Of a DNA stretch of 64,000 bases, positions 20,369-32,052 are shown one piece after another. This DNA is from Aquilaria yunnanensis (lineage: Eukaryota > Streptophyta > Magnoliopsida > Malvales > Thymelaeaceae): assembly GCA_039654915.1 (NCBI GenBank), contig CM077597.1:84198001-84262000 (forward strand), given 5' to 3'. Numbering within the stretch: the stretch's first letter is position 1; every line of letters starts with the position of its first letter. Position numbers and translations under genes: made by a program. The notes under the pieces are model-generated. The model was not told the origin of the DNA. It was given only the letters and a program-made list of their open reading frames with translations, and made no database searches.

Positions 20369-21347
20369 ACGGTTAGTGACTCAAGCCTAAAAGTTGATTC
20401 GTTTTGTTCTGCTTTGCTTATTATATGTAGATTTATATATTATATTTACTTAGATAAACATGTATAATGCATTCATAATATGAAGCTCTATACCCGAGCT
20501 TCCTCAAATCGAACACGTTCTTTCTTAGCGGAATTGGTGTTGTTGTCCTTGTGAGGCCATGGTCTCCAAGCCTTCACCGGTTTCAAAGTAGCAAAGTAGT
20601 GTATTGCCTCCTGAGACGGTTAGTCTCTGCATGGGCCCACGAAAAGCTACGACTCGAATTAATCTTTTCCTTACATAAACCCTAGAGGGTAAGGAATTGG
20701 GCTGTCACTATAATTTAGTGATGGGATTCAGGAACTATCCCTTGCCTTTTTGATAAACCACCCTATGCATATAGAACTCCCCACTTAACCATAGAACTGA
20801 CCACAGTATTCCTCCCATTTACCAATGCCATAAGCATGTCCTTGTTATGCTATGTTGTTGCTCTACACTTTTATTTTCTTCGTGTCTTATATTTATGGTT
20901 TTAATTCATTTTTCCATAATAGTTCATGAGTTGTTAATTGCTATTTAACTTGTTAATAACCTTATTTTTCTTTTGTTATACTTCCGTTCTGTGCAATTAT
21001 TCTTCATGCATCAAAACCACGCATCAAACTATGCTAACTTTTTGGTCTTTCTAATAATAACTAGAAGTCTTGAAGTTTCACGATAGTTGATAATCAAGTT
21101 CACTCATTGCATACATCCATTACATCAATCACATGCATATAAAATCTGATAAAAATGATCTCATTGCATGCATTCCATTACATGAATCACGTGCATATAA
21201 ATTTTGATAAAAACATAATCTCATTATGTATTGCATGCATCCATTGCATCAATCATATACATGTAAAATCTAATAAAATGAATCTCACTTTAAAAGGGAA
21301 AAATTGGATCTCAACACCAATATTCAACTCGGCTCCAAACAAGACTA
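20369..21347 (+). other. E2 leader with worn ~62-bp repeats
   Basis: Homologous to 1761-2785 in E1; repeats of 'cattgcatgcattccattac' type at about 21100-21290. No gene. Confidence 0.6.
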
Positions 21348-22605
21348 ATGGCAGAGCAAATCGAAGGATGCCTCACAAATATTGAGTCCAAGAGAAAACA
21401 TGGCCGAGCAAATAAAAAAATTAATCGAGTTAATCAACGGGAAAGCAACCCAAGTCCTCGTCAAAGAACCACAAGATCTCACCTATCCTTCCGGATTCAC
21501 TCAACAACGGATCTCAGTTCAAGAAAAGCTCTTTCATGATTCAGGCCCATCTGATAACATTCATCTAAGGTACAATCCAATTTTTGAAGAAAAGAAGCCC
21601 TTGCTTAAAGAAGAAGAGGATACTCAAAAAAATCGAGACCATAGAAAAGAGACTTCGGGCCATTAAATGAGGCACTGTATTTGGATCTCTTTCGGTGAAT
21701 GATCTTTGTTTGATGCCAGACGTTATGATTCCTTCAAACTTTAAGATGCCAGACGTTGTGATTCCTTCAAACTTTAAGATGCCAGACTTTGTGAAATACG
21801 TTGGAACAAGTTGTCCTATCACTCACACCACACTATTTCTAAAAAGAATACAACCACTCACAAAAGATGAGAATGTGTGGATTGCACTTTTTCAAGAAAG
21901 TCTTACAAAATCAGCACTACAATGGTATCTAAGTCAAGGTCCAAGAAACATCAAAACATGGAATGACCTTGCTTAGGCCTTCATCAATAACTACATGCAT
22001 GTTATGGACTTGGCCCCCAGATCGCCAAACTCTCCAGAATATAGAGAAGAAGGAACAAGAAAACCTTTAAGAAGTACGCACAAAGGTGGAGAGACTTAGC
22101 CGCACAAGTTCAACCACTTATGATAGAAAGAGAACTAATCACCCTGTTTATCCAAACACTAAATAGACCATTTTATGAAAAACTAATTGGGAACACTTCA
22201 AGTAGCTTTTCAAATATGGTATTATCTGGAGAAAAGATTGAATTTGGAATTAAAACAGGAAAGCTGGTCGATTTTTCAATTGGAGGATGTTTCAATAAAA
22301 GAAGCGGAGTTGTCCAAAACATCATCTCCAAGTCCTATGGTCCAATACCACCCACGTTACAAGTGAAAGGATATCCTATTGAGACTGTAATCTTCAAAGC
22401 TCCCTCATCAGTGCCACATACCACTCATGGGAAGAAAGCTGCTCAAGTCGATTCAATTTCCACAAGCTACAAACCTGCTATCACCTATACCAACGGTAGC
22501 AAAGATCAAATGGCCTCCCAAATCCCAAATGTAACTGAAAATTCTGTGGTACTGAAACTCAAGGTCCAACAGTTGGCCGAGTCCAAGTTGCTATGCCCGA
22601 TGTGA
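21348..22605 (+). pseudogene. gag: Decayed Tat-type gag (E2)
   Basis: Starts at the ATG homologous to the E1 gag (MAEQ...). The frame is broken several times: around 21395 and 21640, a stop in 'ccattaaatgagg' at about 21665, a CAG-to-TAG change in 'gcttaggcc' at about 21975, and a one-base shift near 22020. A 33-bp duplication ('atgccagacgttatgattcc') sits at 21713-21780. The central gag region is still readable (KSALQWYLSQ near 21910). After about 22270 the sequence is unlike the E1 gag (an open stretch to 22605 ending KVQQLAESKLL), so the two had different gag 3' halves or E2 has a further deletion. Not expected to give a working Gag. Confidence 0.75.
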
Positions 22606-25494
22606 TTGGTAATTGAAAGTGAAGATTTTGAGCTGGAATTACATTGATTTTGGAAGGGCTCCAAGTTAGATCCGACCTAACAGTCCGCACATACTTTTGA
22701 ATGACAGGGAATCCTTTGAATAAACTTGCATCTTTGAAAGCTTGCAAAAGTAATCTAATAGTAAAAATCTCCTAGATTTAGTCCAGAATCTAGGGTGTAG
22801 TCTTTGTTAGATGGACACCTGGTATTCTTTTTCTTGTCCAACAAAAAGATGTAATGCGTGCATCCTACCACTTTTTACCAAAAATTTGATTTTTACATCT
22901 ATCTCTCACTCTTTCCCATTACACTATCCGTTATTTCCATCACACTTCACTTTGCAAACGATACTACTCGTGGGTGAAAATGAAAGATAAGGAAGATTTG
23001 TTAGTGGTGATCTTCAAAGTGCTACCAAATTTAGTAAGAAGGATTTCAAATGTTGCACCTCAACTCTCAAAAGAGAATTCGCAGTGGCTATCAACATCCT
23101 TGCAAGAAGTCTGGGGTTAGCTTCCAAAGAAAGTAGCTTTCATATTAAATGACTTCAGTCGTCTCCCAATTCTCACAAATGCTCAACACACAAAAAAAAA
23201 AAAAAAAAAAAAGGTTCTCAGTTTTCCGCAAAACAAATTCCAAAAAAGGAAAGAAGTTCATCCCTTCCATCAAAAGACAACAAGGGAAAATTCAAATCCA
23301 AAACAAAAAGAGACTAAGAGCAAGCACAAGCAAGTAAATCCACTTGAGCCATCTCACTTCAAGAAGGCTATAATCTCGTTTCTCCGCAACACAAACTCCA
23401 AAAAGGAAAGAAGTTCATCCCTTCCATCAAAAGGCAACAAGGGAAAATTTAAAAAAAAAAAAAAAGACTGAGAGCAAACACGAGCAAGCAAAACCACTTG
23501 AGTCATCTCATTTCAAGAGAGTTATCAAGTATGTCATCACCATAGCTCACACAAAAAAAAAACAACAACAACAACAAAAAAAGAAACAAAAAAAAGAAAA
23601 GAAAAGAGGCTCAAGTTAGAGCAAAAGAAAGAAAAAAAGGAGTGAGCTATGGATTCTAGACTGAAAACTTGCAAAGGCAGTTTAGAAGACAAAAGCAACC
23701 CTCAAACCAAGCGTACATAAAGATTACGATAGTTGGGGGGCAACAGTTGAGGTCTAACTTTCTGGAAAAAGTGGCAAGTTTGAGGTCATCACTATTGAGT
23801 TTTTCACCATAATCAAATTTGTTCACGAGTAGTATTAAAAGACCCTTCTTTCACACCACTTAAACTTAACTTTCTCAACACCGAACATCCTCATTCAGTT
23901 AAAAGACTATCATTGTGAATCATGTTTCTACCTTATTTAATACTGCTCACGAGTAGTATTAAAAGATCCTTCTTTCACACCACTCAAACTTAACTTTACT
24001 CAGACCTAATATTTACCTCTTAATATCATTCTCTTTCAGCTAAAAGACTGCAACAAAACAAAAAAAAACATTCAAACTTAATTTTCCTCACACCTAACAG
24101 TTATCACTCGATATCATCCTCATTCAGCTAAAAGGCTATCCTTGTGAATCATGTTTCTACCTTATTGCCTTGCACAGTTTATGTCTTCGAGTTGGAAAGG
24201 GAAGAATGGCAGGATATTTTAATTAAAAACAAAGACCATAAATTACTTTGTCAAGCTTTGCAAATTGATAAAAGTTTTTATTTAAGGCTAAACCATTATT
24301 CATTAATGTGTGTAGATTTAAAAGTGAGGAGATAGCTTGAGACTTTCTTTAAGAAGATGTGGTTCTTGTAAGAGAAATTTACGATCAAGTGCCATCACAA
24401 AGGTCTAGAAATGCTCGACCTTCTGTTAAAGGCGAGGTGATACCTTTTATCCACATAAACACCGTATTCAGGGGGGCAAAGTAGTCTCTACGAAGCGTAA
24501 AAAGAGTACGGCCAACAAAGAAGCTCAATAGACAAGGGGGCAAGTCTTATGGATCAGAACCTGAGTCTAAGGAAGAGAAATTATTCAGACTATAACATGG
24601 AGATAAATAAGTGTCGACACGGCCACAAGAAAAGGGACAATGAAACATTGAAAGTTAAGCATTTGATAGTATGAAATCCATGACAAAGGATGAGTATTTG
24701 AAGAAATATAAAGTATGAGGCGAGCGAACATTAAAGAAATTGAGGCCAAAATTCAAGAACAAGTCAAGGAAAGGGGATTTTGAAAAGAGTCGGGCTTTTA
24801 AGGCAATGGACAAGAGCTGGGAAGCATAAAGAGATTCAATGATAGTCCAAGAAGGCAATCACAAAGAAGATCCAGTAAAGCAAAGACATGAAGAACTAGA
24901 TCCATCCAAAAAAAAAAAAACATCAATTCCACATGCTCTACATTCATGCATTTCACATCATGCATGCATGGCTTTTGCATAATAGGAACCAAATGGGAAG
25001 CACATCCACGGCACAGTTACAGCAGTATAAGCTGAGATCTCAATGACATCAGCCATTACCAGTCTATCACTGGATGCACAGCTAATACGCTGGACCCAGT
25101 CCCATCAGGGATCCAAGGATAAAGTAGACAATATTGTCAAAACCCTGGCAATTGATTCAATAATCAAGGCTACACCTGGAAGGACAGGATTGATGCCAGC
25201 TTAGCAGCATCTAAGATAAGAGATAGCTGTGGTCAAAGATAAGGCAGACATCAAGAAATATTGTCGTTGAAAATTTGTCAAAAGCGGACAATGGATTCAA
25301 TAATCAAGGACTGGATCGATGTCAGCTGGATGGAATATCAAAGATAAGAAATATCATTCGCATCAAAATAAAGTAGGATCCACTTTTCTGGTTAAGCGGC
25401 GGATACGGTACTCCGTGATTCTCAAGTCGGTTCTCTCAGTTGCCCATAATAACTGATTCTTTCTTCTCTTCTTTCTTTTACTTCCCTCTAGAAA
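22606..25494 (+). other. E2 pol-less internal region
   Basis: Collinear with 4670-7775 of E1: the same deletion junction, the A-rich and ~180-bp repeats (about 23150-23640), a worn 124-bp repeat (23822 onward), the 63-codon frame and the ~140-bp repeats (25120-25340). No pol motifs. Confidence 0.6.
24144..24335 (+). CDS. Hypothetical 63-residue protein, E2 copy
   Basis: Open over the same 63 codons as 6402-6593 with about four substitutions. Unknown function; it may be a pol relic. Confidence 0.25.
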   Translation: MNHVSTLLPCTVYVFELEREEWQDILIKNKDHKLLCQALQIDKSFYLRLNHYSLMCVDLKVRR

Positions 25495-26025
25495 ATGGAT
25501 CCTACTATTTCTGTCTTACGAAAATATTTTCCTTCTCTCCCAATGAACATTCTAAAAAAGATCTACCAAGTTCGCTGTGAACGATTAAGAGTTCTGATGC
25601 ACAAAGGAATCCCTGAAGATGTGCGGTGGTTAATCGAAGCCAAGGTTCGTCTGGCAAGTGAAATCCCAGAGGCATTTGTGTCTCACATGCCTGGTATAGG
25701 CAAAAGCTCTTATGCCAAAAAGCGAAGAGCGAAAAGGTTACAAGTCTGCCATAAATGTGGACGGTGGACTTGTAATACTAAATGTCGTTCTTTAGGAATG
25801 ATCTCCGATAATCGAGAAGATAAAATACGATTCATTAAGAATGGCCTGAGTAAGGACTCATTGGATGATATCCAATTGACTCTTGAGACGCATTCTTGTG
25901 GATCAGTGCAACGCGAACTTCTTGGTTTATGGAGCATTTTTCATGAAGAACGAGACCGTTACAGTCCCGGGAATCTGGCTTTAAACGACCCTGTTTGCCA
26001 GCTTGTAAGAAAACTGGATGGGTAG
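25495..26025 (+). CDS. Cys/Arg-rich putative nucleic-acid-binding protein A (E2)
   Basis: 176 residues, counterpart of 7776-8324. The basic run KKRRAKR and the finger C85-x2-C88-x4-C93-x3-C97 are unchanged, and residues 78-139 are identical to the E1 copy. A stop (TAG at 26023-26025) replaces the last seven residues, a minor truncation. About a dozen substitutions fall in the N-terminal third and C-terminus. As in E1, no TATAAATA is present at the expected place upstream. Confidence 0.65.
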   Translation: MDPTISVLRKYFPSLPMNILKKIYQVRCERLRVLMHKGIPEDVRWLIEAKVRLASEIPEAFVSHMPGIGKSSYAKKRRAKRLQVCHKCGRWTCNTKCRSLGMISDNREDKIRFIKNGLSKDSLDDIQLTLETHSCGSVQRELLGLWSIFHEERDRYSPGNLALNDPVCQLVRKLDG

Positions 26026-26204
26026 CAAATCCTCGACTCATAGAAGGCGTTAATGCCATTACTGGACGTAAATCAGTGGAAGATGTGAGCCACAGTTACA
26101 ATTACTGTACATACAATTTGTCATATTTGGAAAAATTTACATTTTCTTTTGACAATAATGTACTTACTCCCATAAGTGTAATCGACACGTTATCCTTTCA
26201 TCAC

Positions 26205-26212
26205 TATAAATG
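26205..26212 (+). promoter_or_regulatory. TATA-like box before paralogue B (E2)
   Basis: TATAAATG, 111 bp before the ATG at 26316; same context as 8486 in E1. Confidence 0.45.
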
Positions 26213-26315
26213 CATGTTCTTCTTTCCGATTAAGCAGCGGATACGATACTCCGTAACTTCCAAAGTCGGTTGTTTCAGAGTCCTTTCCCTCATCCATTAA
26301 ATTCTTCTTTCATCA

Positions 26316-26864
26316 ATGGATTCTACTCTTTCTACCCTGCGAAAGTACTTTCCTTCTCTTCCAATAAATGTTCTTAAAAAGATCTACCATGCTAGATGTG
26401 AAAGAATCAGAGTTCTTATACGCAAGGGCGTTCCTGACAATGTGAAGTGGATAATTGAAGCTAAGGTCCGTTTGGCTGGTGAAGTTCCAGATGCATTTAT
26501 GCCCCGCATGCCCGGTTTAGGTAAAAGCCGTTATGCCAAAAGGCGAAGAGCAAAGAGACTAGGCGTGTGTTATAAATGTGGGCGATGGAATTGTAATACT
26601 AAATGTCACTCTTTAGGATACATCTCCACAAATCGTGAAGATAAAAGAAAATTCATTAAGAATGGCCTGCGTAAGGAATCTCTTAAAGATATCCGAGAGA
26701 CTCTTGAAACGCATTCTTGTGGAAAAGTGCAAGGTGAAATTATCGGTTTATGGAGGACTTACCATAAAGAACGAGACCGTTACAGTCTTGGGAATGTGAC
26801 TTTAAACGACCCTGTTTGTCAGTTTGTAAGAAAACTGGATGGGAAGCAAATCCCCGACTTATAG
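26316..26864 (+). CDS. Cys/Arg-rich putative nucleic-acid-binding protein B (E2)
   Basis: 182 residues, full length, where its E1 counterpart is cut short. It has KRRRAKR, then C-x2-C-x4-C-x3-C (CYKC-GRWN-C-NTK-C), then HSC and NDPVCQ near the C-terminus. Same inferred role as the other paralogues: basic, finger-containing, probably single-strand RNA or DNA binding. Confidence 0.65.
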   Translation: MDSTLSTLRKYFPSLPINVLKKIYHARCERIRVLIRKGVPDNVKWIIEAKVRLAGEVPDAFMPRMPGLGKSRYAKRRRAKRLGVCYKCGRWNCNTKCHSLGYISTNREDKRKFIKNGLRKESLKDIRETLETHSCGKVQGEIIGLWRTYHKERDRYSLGNVTLNDPVCQFVRKLDGKQIPDL

Positions 26865-27014
26865 AAGGCATTGAAGCCATTACTGGACATAAATCAGTGG
26901 AAGATGAGAGCCACAGTCATGATTGCTGTACATATAAGCTGTCATTTGTCTTTTCTTTTGACAATAATGTACTTGCTTCTGTAAGTGTAATTAACGCATT
27001 ATCCCTTTCATCAC

Positions 27015-27022
27015 TATAAATA
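27015..27022 (+). promoter_or_regulatory. TATA box before paralogue C (E2)
   Basis: TATAAATA, 74 bp before the ATG at 27089. Confidence 0.5.
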
Positions 27023-27088
27023 TGTGTTAGTTATTTCCGTTTCCTACAATCACTAATTTCTTTCTTCTCTTAAATACCTCCTTCATCA

Positions 27089-27637
27089 ATGGAGTCTTCT
27101 CTTTCCGCCCTACGAAAGTATTTTCCTTCCTTCCCAATAAATGTTCTTCAAAAGATTTATCAAGCTAGATGTGAACGATTCAGAGTATTTATGCACAAAG
27201 GCATTCCTGATAATGTGCGGTGGCTAATCAAAGCTAAGGTTTGTTCAGCTGGTGAAGTTCCAGAAGCGTTCTTTCCCCGTATGCCCGGCTTTGGTAAAAG
27301 CGCTTATGCCAAAAAAAGAAGAGCAAAGAGGCTAGGCGTTTGTCATAATTGTGGATGGTGGATTTGCGGCAATAAATGTCGTTCTCTAGGAGTGATTACC
27401 AGAAATCGTAATGATAGAATAAGATTCATTAAGAATGGCTTGCGTAAGGAATCTCTAGAAGATATCCGAGAGGTTCTTGAAGTGCATTCTTGCGGAATAG
27501 TGCAATTTGAGATTGTTGGATTATGGATAATTCTCCAAAAAGAACGAGATCGTTATAGTCTTGGGAATCTGACTTTAAACGACCCAGTTTGCCAGTTTGT
27601 GAGAAAACTGGATGGGATGCAAATCGCCGATTCATAG
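27089..27637 (+). CDS. Cys/Arg-rich putative nucleic-acid-binding protein C (E2)
   Basis: 182 residues; starts MESSLSALRK like the E1 copy and differs from it at only a handful of positions (for example E-to-K and R-to-C in the segment before the finger). Basic run and finger are intact. Followed by worn copies of the 87-bp spacer repeat and then LOG. Confidence 0.65.
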   Translation: MESSLSALRKYFPSFPINVLQKIYQARCERFRVFMHKGIPDNVRWLIKAKVCSAGEVPEAFFPRMPGFGKSAYAKKRRAKRLGVCHNCGWWICGNKCRSLGVITRNRNDRIRFIKNGLRKESLEDIREVLEVHSCGIVQFEIVGLWIILQKERDRYSLGNLTLNDPVCQFVRKLDGMQIADS

Positions 27638-28032
27638 AAGGCATTGAAGCCGTTACTGGATGCAAAATCAGTGGAAGACGTGGACCAAAGTCACGATTAT
27701 TGTACATGCTAGCTGTCGCTTTTGAAATTATCCTCCCAATAATGTACCCACTCTTGACATGAGGTACAGTTATGACTACTGCATATAGTTGCCACTTTTG
27801 AAATTTTCCTTCTCATCCGACAATCACGTGCCTACTCCTGACGTAAGCTACAGTCACGACTACTGTGTATGCTAGTTGCTTTTGAAATTTTCCTCCTCTT
27901 TTGACGATAATGTACCCATTCCTGACATGAGTCATAGTCACGATTAATATGTATAACTGTCACTTTTGAAAATTTTCTCCTTTTCCGACAATAATATATC
28001 CACTCTTGAAAATAAAATTATCTCTTTATCTC

Positions 28033-28040
28033 TATAAATA
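28033..28040 (+). promoter_or_regulatory. TATA box before LOG (E2)
   Basis: TATAAATA 48 bp before the LOG ATG, as in E1. Confidence 0.5.
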
Positions 28041-28080
28041 TATCCTCTTTTCTCCTTCTCTCACAAGGGTGAGGATAGGA

Positions 28081-28710
28081 ATGAAGAAAATCCCAACTCG
28101 TAAATCTCGAAGTATTTGTGTATTTTCTGGGGCTTTTCCTGGAAAAGATGAAGAGTATTTAAAGGCAGCCAACCATTTGGGTAGAGTATTAACTGAGCAA
28201 AAAATACATTTAGTTTATGGAGGAGGTAATGTCGGATTAATGGGAGGTGTAGCATCAGCAGCATCTCTAGGAAGAAGCCAAGTTCTGGGCATTATCCCTG
28301 GACCTTTGAAATTCGTTTCTGGGGGCACGATTAGAGAAGAATTAGTGGTTAAAAATTTGCAAGAGCGTGTGTTACAAATGCTTTTAAATGCTGATGCTTT
28401 TATCGCTCTACCAGGTGGTTTTGGCACATTGGGAGAAGTCTTTCAAATTGCTTCCATGGCTCAACTTAATTTGCATAAGAAACTCATTGGGCTGTTGAAT
28501 GTTAACAATTTCTTTACAGGTCTGATAGCTTTTGTGGATTATGCTATGCAGAAGAATTTCATATCAAGAGTGGCACGACGAATCATAATATCCGCAACAA
28601 CTGCTGAAGAATTGCTAGATAAAATGCAAGCTTTTGTTCCTGAACCAGATCCAGCAATGATTCAAATAGACTGGACACGACAGTCTTTCCCGACCAATTT
28701 GATCCCATAA
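28081..28710 (+). CDS. LOG-like: LOG-type cytokinin-activating enzyme (E2 cargo)
   Basis: 209 residues, fully open, about 15-20 substitutions from the E1 copy and no indel. HLVYGGG, the PGGFGTLGE signature and Arg96 are retained. Substitutions include Gly-to-Arg in SLGRSQ and TIREEL and Pro-to-Leu in HKKLIG, which could affect fold or activity. Start chosen at MKKIPTRKS to match E1. It stays intact while the gag of the same element is full of stops. The source gene and whether it is expressed cannot be told from this window. Confidence 0.85.
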   Translation: MKKIPTRKSRSICVFSGAFPGKDEEYLKAANHLGRVLTEQKIHLVYGGGNVGLMGGVASAASLGRSQVLGIIPGPLKFVSGGTIREELVVKNLQERVLQMLLNADAFIALPGGFGTLGEVFQIASMAQLNLHKKLIGLLNVNNFFTGLIAFVDYAMQKNFISRVARRIIISATTAEELLDKMQAFVPEPDPAMIQIDWTRQSFPTNLIP

Positions 28711-29225
28711 TTGTCCTCTACTCACCCTGTTGAAGTATTGTGGAAGAAGAAGCGATTCGATCCGTTTTTCTTGTCCTTTAGTTTTATTATCAGCACTTTC
28801 TTTCGTATTTCAGTTTTTCTTTTCAGGGAATTTCGTTATCTTATAAGATAGTTTCGTTCATGCTGATATTAAAACCATAGGACAATGCCTTTAGGTTGGA
28901 ATGGCTGAGTAAAGAGTAATTTTTATTGCTCTTGAGACGCATCCTATTAGGTCTACTAGGCATGACATTTTGGGGTAGTTAAGCTTCAACCTTATTTGGA
29001 TGACATATCTCACAAGAGAATCTATATTTATTGAAGAAAATATTAGGTGAAACCTTGGATATTGATTCCAAACATCCGTTCCCTTTACATAATTTGTCAG
29101 TGTTATTGTCATCATCAAGATTAACTCATCTTATCGAAGTCTAAATTTTTGCAGTCGCCTATTATGAAGATCCACACTTTCGAAGAAAATTATTCCAATT
29201 TTAATTGCTTTCATATAAATTTCGC
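28711..29225 (+). other. E2 region between LOG and tandem array
   Basis: Homologous to 11237-11779 of E1; no gene seen. Confidence 0.5.
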
Positions 29226-30235
29226 TAGAGGTTCTAAGGAGAGTTCCTTAAGCCTCATTCAATCAAATTTTCAATGATAGGAAAGTTCCTATCGTCGAGG
29301 TTCTAAGGAGAGTTCCTTAAGCCTCAATCAATCAAATTTTCAACGATAGGAAAGTTCCTATCGTCGAGGTTCTAAGGAAAGTTCCTTAAGCCTTATTCAA
29401 TCAAATTTCCAACGATAGGAAAGTTCCTATCGTCGAAGATCTAAGGAGAGTTCCTTAAGCCTCATTCAATTTTACTTTCAACGATAGGAAAGTTCCTATC
29501 GTCCAGGTTCAAGGAGAATTCCTTAACCTCATTCAATCAATTTTACTATCAACGATAGGAAAGTTCCTATCGTCGAGGTTCTAAGGAGAGTTCCTTAAGC
29601 CTCATTCAATCAAATTTTCAATGATAGGAAAGTTCCTATCGTCGAGGTTCTAAGGAGAGTTCCTTAAGCCTCAATCAATCAAATTTTCAACGATAGGAAA
29701 GTTCCTATCGTCGAGGTTCTAACGAGAGTTCCTTAAGCCTCATTCAATCAAATTTCCAACAATAGGAAAGTTCCTATCGTCGAGGATCTAAGGAGAGTTC
29801 CTTAAGCCTCATTCAATTTTACTTTCAACGATAGGAAAGTTCCTATCGTCCAGGTTCAAGGAGAGTTCCTTAACCTCATTCAATCAATTTTACTTTCAAC
29901 GATGGGAAAGTTCTTATCGTCGAGGTTCAAGGAGAGTTCCTTAACCTCATGCAATCAATTTTACTTTCAACGATGGGAAAGTTCCTATCGTCGAGGTTCA
30001 AGGAGAGTTCCTTAACCTCATTCAATCAAATTTTCAACGATAGGAAAGTTCCTATCGTCGAGGTTCAAGGAGAGTTCCTTAACCTCATTCAATCAATTTT
30101 ACTTTCAACGATAGGAAAGTTCCTATCATCGAGGTTCAAGGAGAGTTCCTTAACATCATTCAATCAATTTTACTTTCAACGATAGGAAAGTTCCTATCGT
30201 CGAGGTTCAAGGAGAGTTCCTTAACCTCATCCAAT
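29226..30235 (+). repeat. E2 tandem array, block 1: ~68-71-bp double-hairpin units
   Basis: About 14 copies. Each unit holds the perfect inverted repeat CGATAGGAA-AG-TTCCTATCG and a second hairpin AAGGA-GAG-TTCCTT. A five-unit group starting near 29270 recurs near 29620, a higher-order period of about 350 bp. Confidence 0.9.
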
Positions 30236-31950
30236 CAATCAAGCAGTCCATCTTACAACGATAGGAGCTTTCCTATCGTAGAGGTTCTAAGGACCTTTCC
30301 TTAACCTCAAACAATCAATCCACCAGTCCATCTTACAACGATAGGATCTTTCCTATCGTAGAGGTTCTAAGGACCTTTCCTTAACCTCAAACAATCAATC
30401 AACCAGTCCATCTTACAACGATAGGAGCTTTCCTACCGTAGAGGTTCCAAGGACCTTTGCTTAAACCTCAAACAATCAATCAAGCAGTCCATCTTACAAC
30501 GATAGGAGCTTTCCTATCGTAGAGGTTCTAAGGACCTTTCCTTAACCTCAAACAATCAATCAACCAGTCCATCTTACAACGATAGGAGCTTTCCTATCGT
30601 AGAGGTTCTAAGGAACTTTCCTTAAACCTCAAACAATCAATCAACCAGTCCATCTTACAACGATAGGAGCTTTCCTATCGTAGAGGTTCTAAGGACCTTT
30701 CCTTAAACCTCAAACAATCAATCAATCAGTCCATCTTACAACGATAGGAGCTTTCCTATCGTAGAGGTTCTAAGGACTTTTCCTTAACCTCAAACAATCA
30801 ATCAATCAGTCCATCTTACAACGATAGGAGCTTTCCTATCGTAGAGGTTCTAAGGACCTTTCCTTAACCTCAAACAATCAATCAACCAGTCCATCTTACA
30901 ACGATAGGAGCTTTCCTATCGTAGAGGTTCTAAGGACCTTTCCTAAACCTCAAACAATCAATCAACCAGTCCATGTTATAACGGTAGGAGCTTTCCTATC
31001 GTAGAGGTTCTATGGACCTTTCCTTAACCTCAAACAATCAATCAACCAGTCCATCTTACAACGATAGGAGCTTTCCTATCGTAGAGGTTCTAAGGACCTT
31101 TCCTTAACCTCGAACAATCAATCAACCAGTCCATCTTACAACGATAGGAGCTTTCCTATCGTAGAGGTTCTAAGGACCTTTCCTTAAACCTTTCCTATCA
31201 TAAAGGTTCTAAGGACCTTTCCTTAAACCTCAAACAATCAATCAATCAGTCCATCTTACAACGATAGGAGCTTTCCTATCGTAGAGGTTCTAAGGACCTT
31301 TCCTTAACCTCAAACAATCAATCAATCAGTCCATCTTACAGCGATAGGAGCTTTCCTATCGTAGAGGTTCTAAGGACCTTTCCTTAACCTCAAACAATCA
31401 ATCAATCAGTCCATCTTACAATGATAGGAGCTTTCCTATCGTAGAGGTTCTAAGGACCTTTCCTTAAACCTCAAACAATCAATCAACCAGTCCATCTTAC
31501 AACGATAGGAGCTTTCCTATCGTAGAGGTTCTAAGGACCTTTCCTTAAACCTCAAACAATCAATCAACCAGTCCATCTTACAACGATAGGAGCTTTCCTA
31601 TCGTTGAGGTTCTAAAGACCTTTCCTTAAACCTCAAGCAATCAATCAATCAGTCCATCTTACAACGATATGAGCTTTCCTATTGTGGAGGTTCTAAGGAC
31701 CTTTCTTTAACCTCAAATAATCAATCAATCAGTCCATCTTACAACGATAGGAGCTTTCCTATCGTAGAGGTTCTAAGGACTTTTCCTTAAACCTTAAAAC
31801 CAACCAAATCAATTTCTTTTCGACGGTAGGAAGGTTCCTATCGTAGAGGTTCTAAGGTAGGGCCCTTAACCTCTATCAATCAATCAATTTTTATTTAACG
31901 ATAGGAGAGTTCCTATCGCAGAGGTTCTAAGAAAGTTCCTTAACCTCAGG
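30236..31950 (+). repeat. E2 tandem array, block 2: 80-81-bp double-hairpin units
   Basis: About 19 units starting 'cagtccatcttacaacgata' at 30244, 30324, 30404, 30485 and so on. Each carries ACGATAGGA-GCTT-TCCTATCGT and TAAGGA-CCTT-TCCTTA. One truncated unit sits near 31190. The last copies (31800-31950) are transitional. Confidence 0.9.
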
Positions 31951-32052
31951 ATTTAGGCGGCGAGAAAGTTTTCAATGCCTAGCTAAGCCGGACGAAATTT
32001 GGTAACGACTTTGCATACATCATGTCCCATGAAGCATGCAAAGGGGGGCAGC
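31947..32052 (+). promoter_or_regulatory. E2 pre-LTR segment and polypurine tract
   Basis: Nearly identical to 13600-13697; ends AAAGGGGGGCAGC (32040-32052) just before the LTR. Confidence 0.85.

Noticed and set aside
29226..31950. CRISPR-like appearance of the regular repeats
   Set aside because: There are no unique spacers: whole units repeat with drift, inside a plant retrotransposon.
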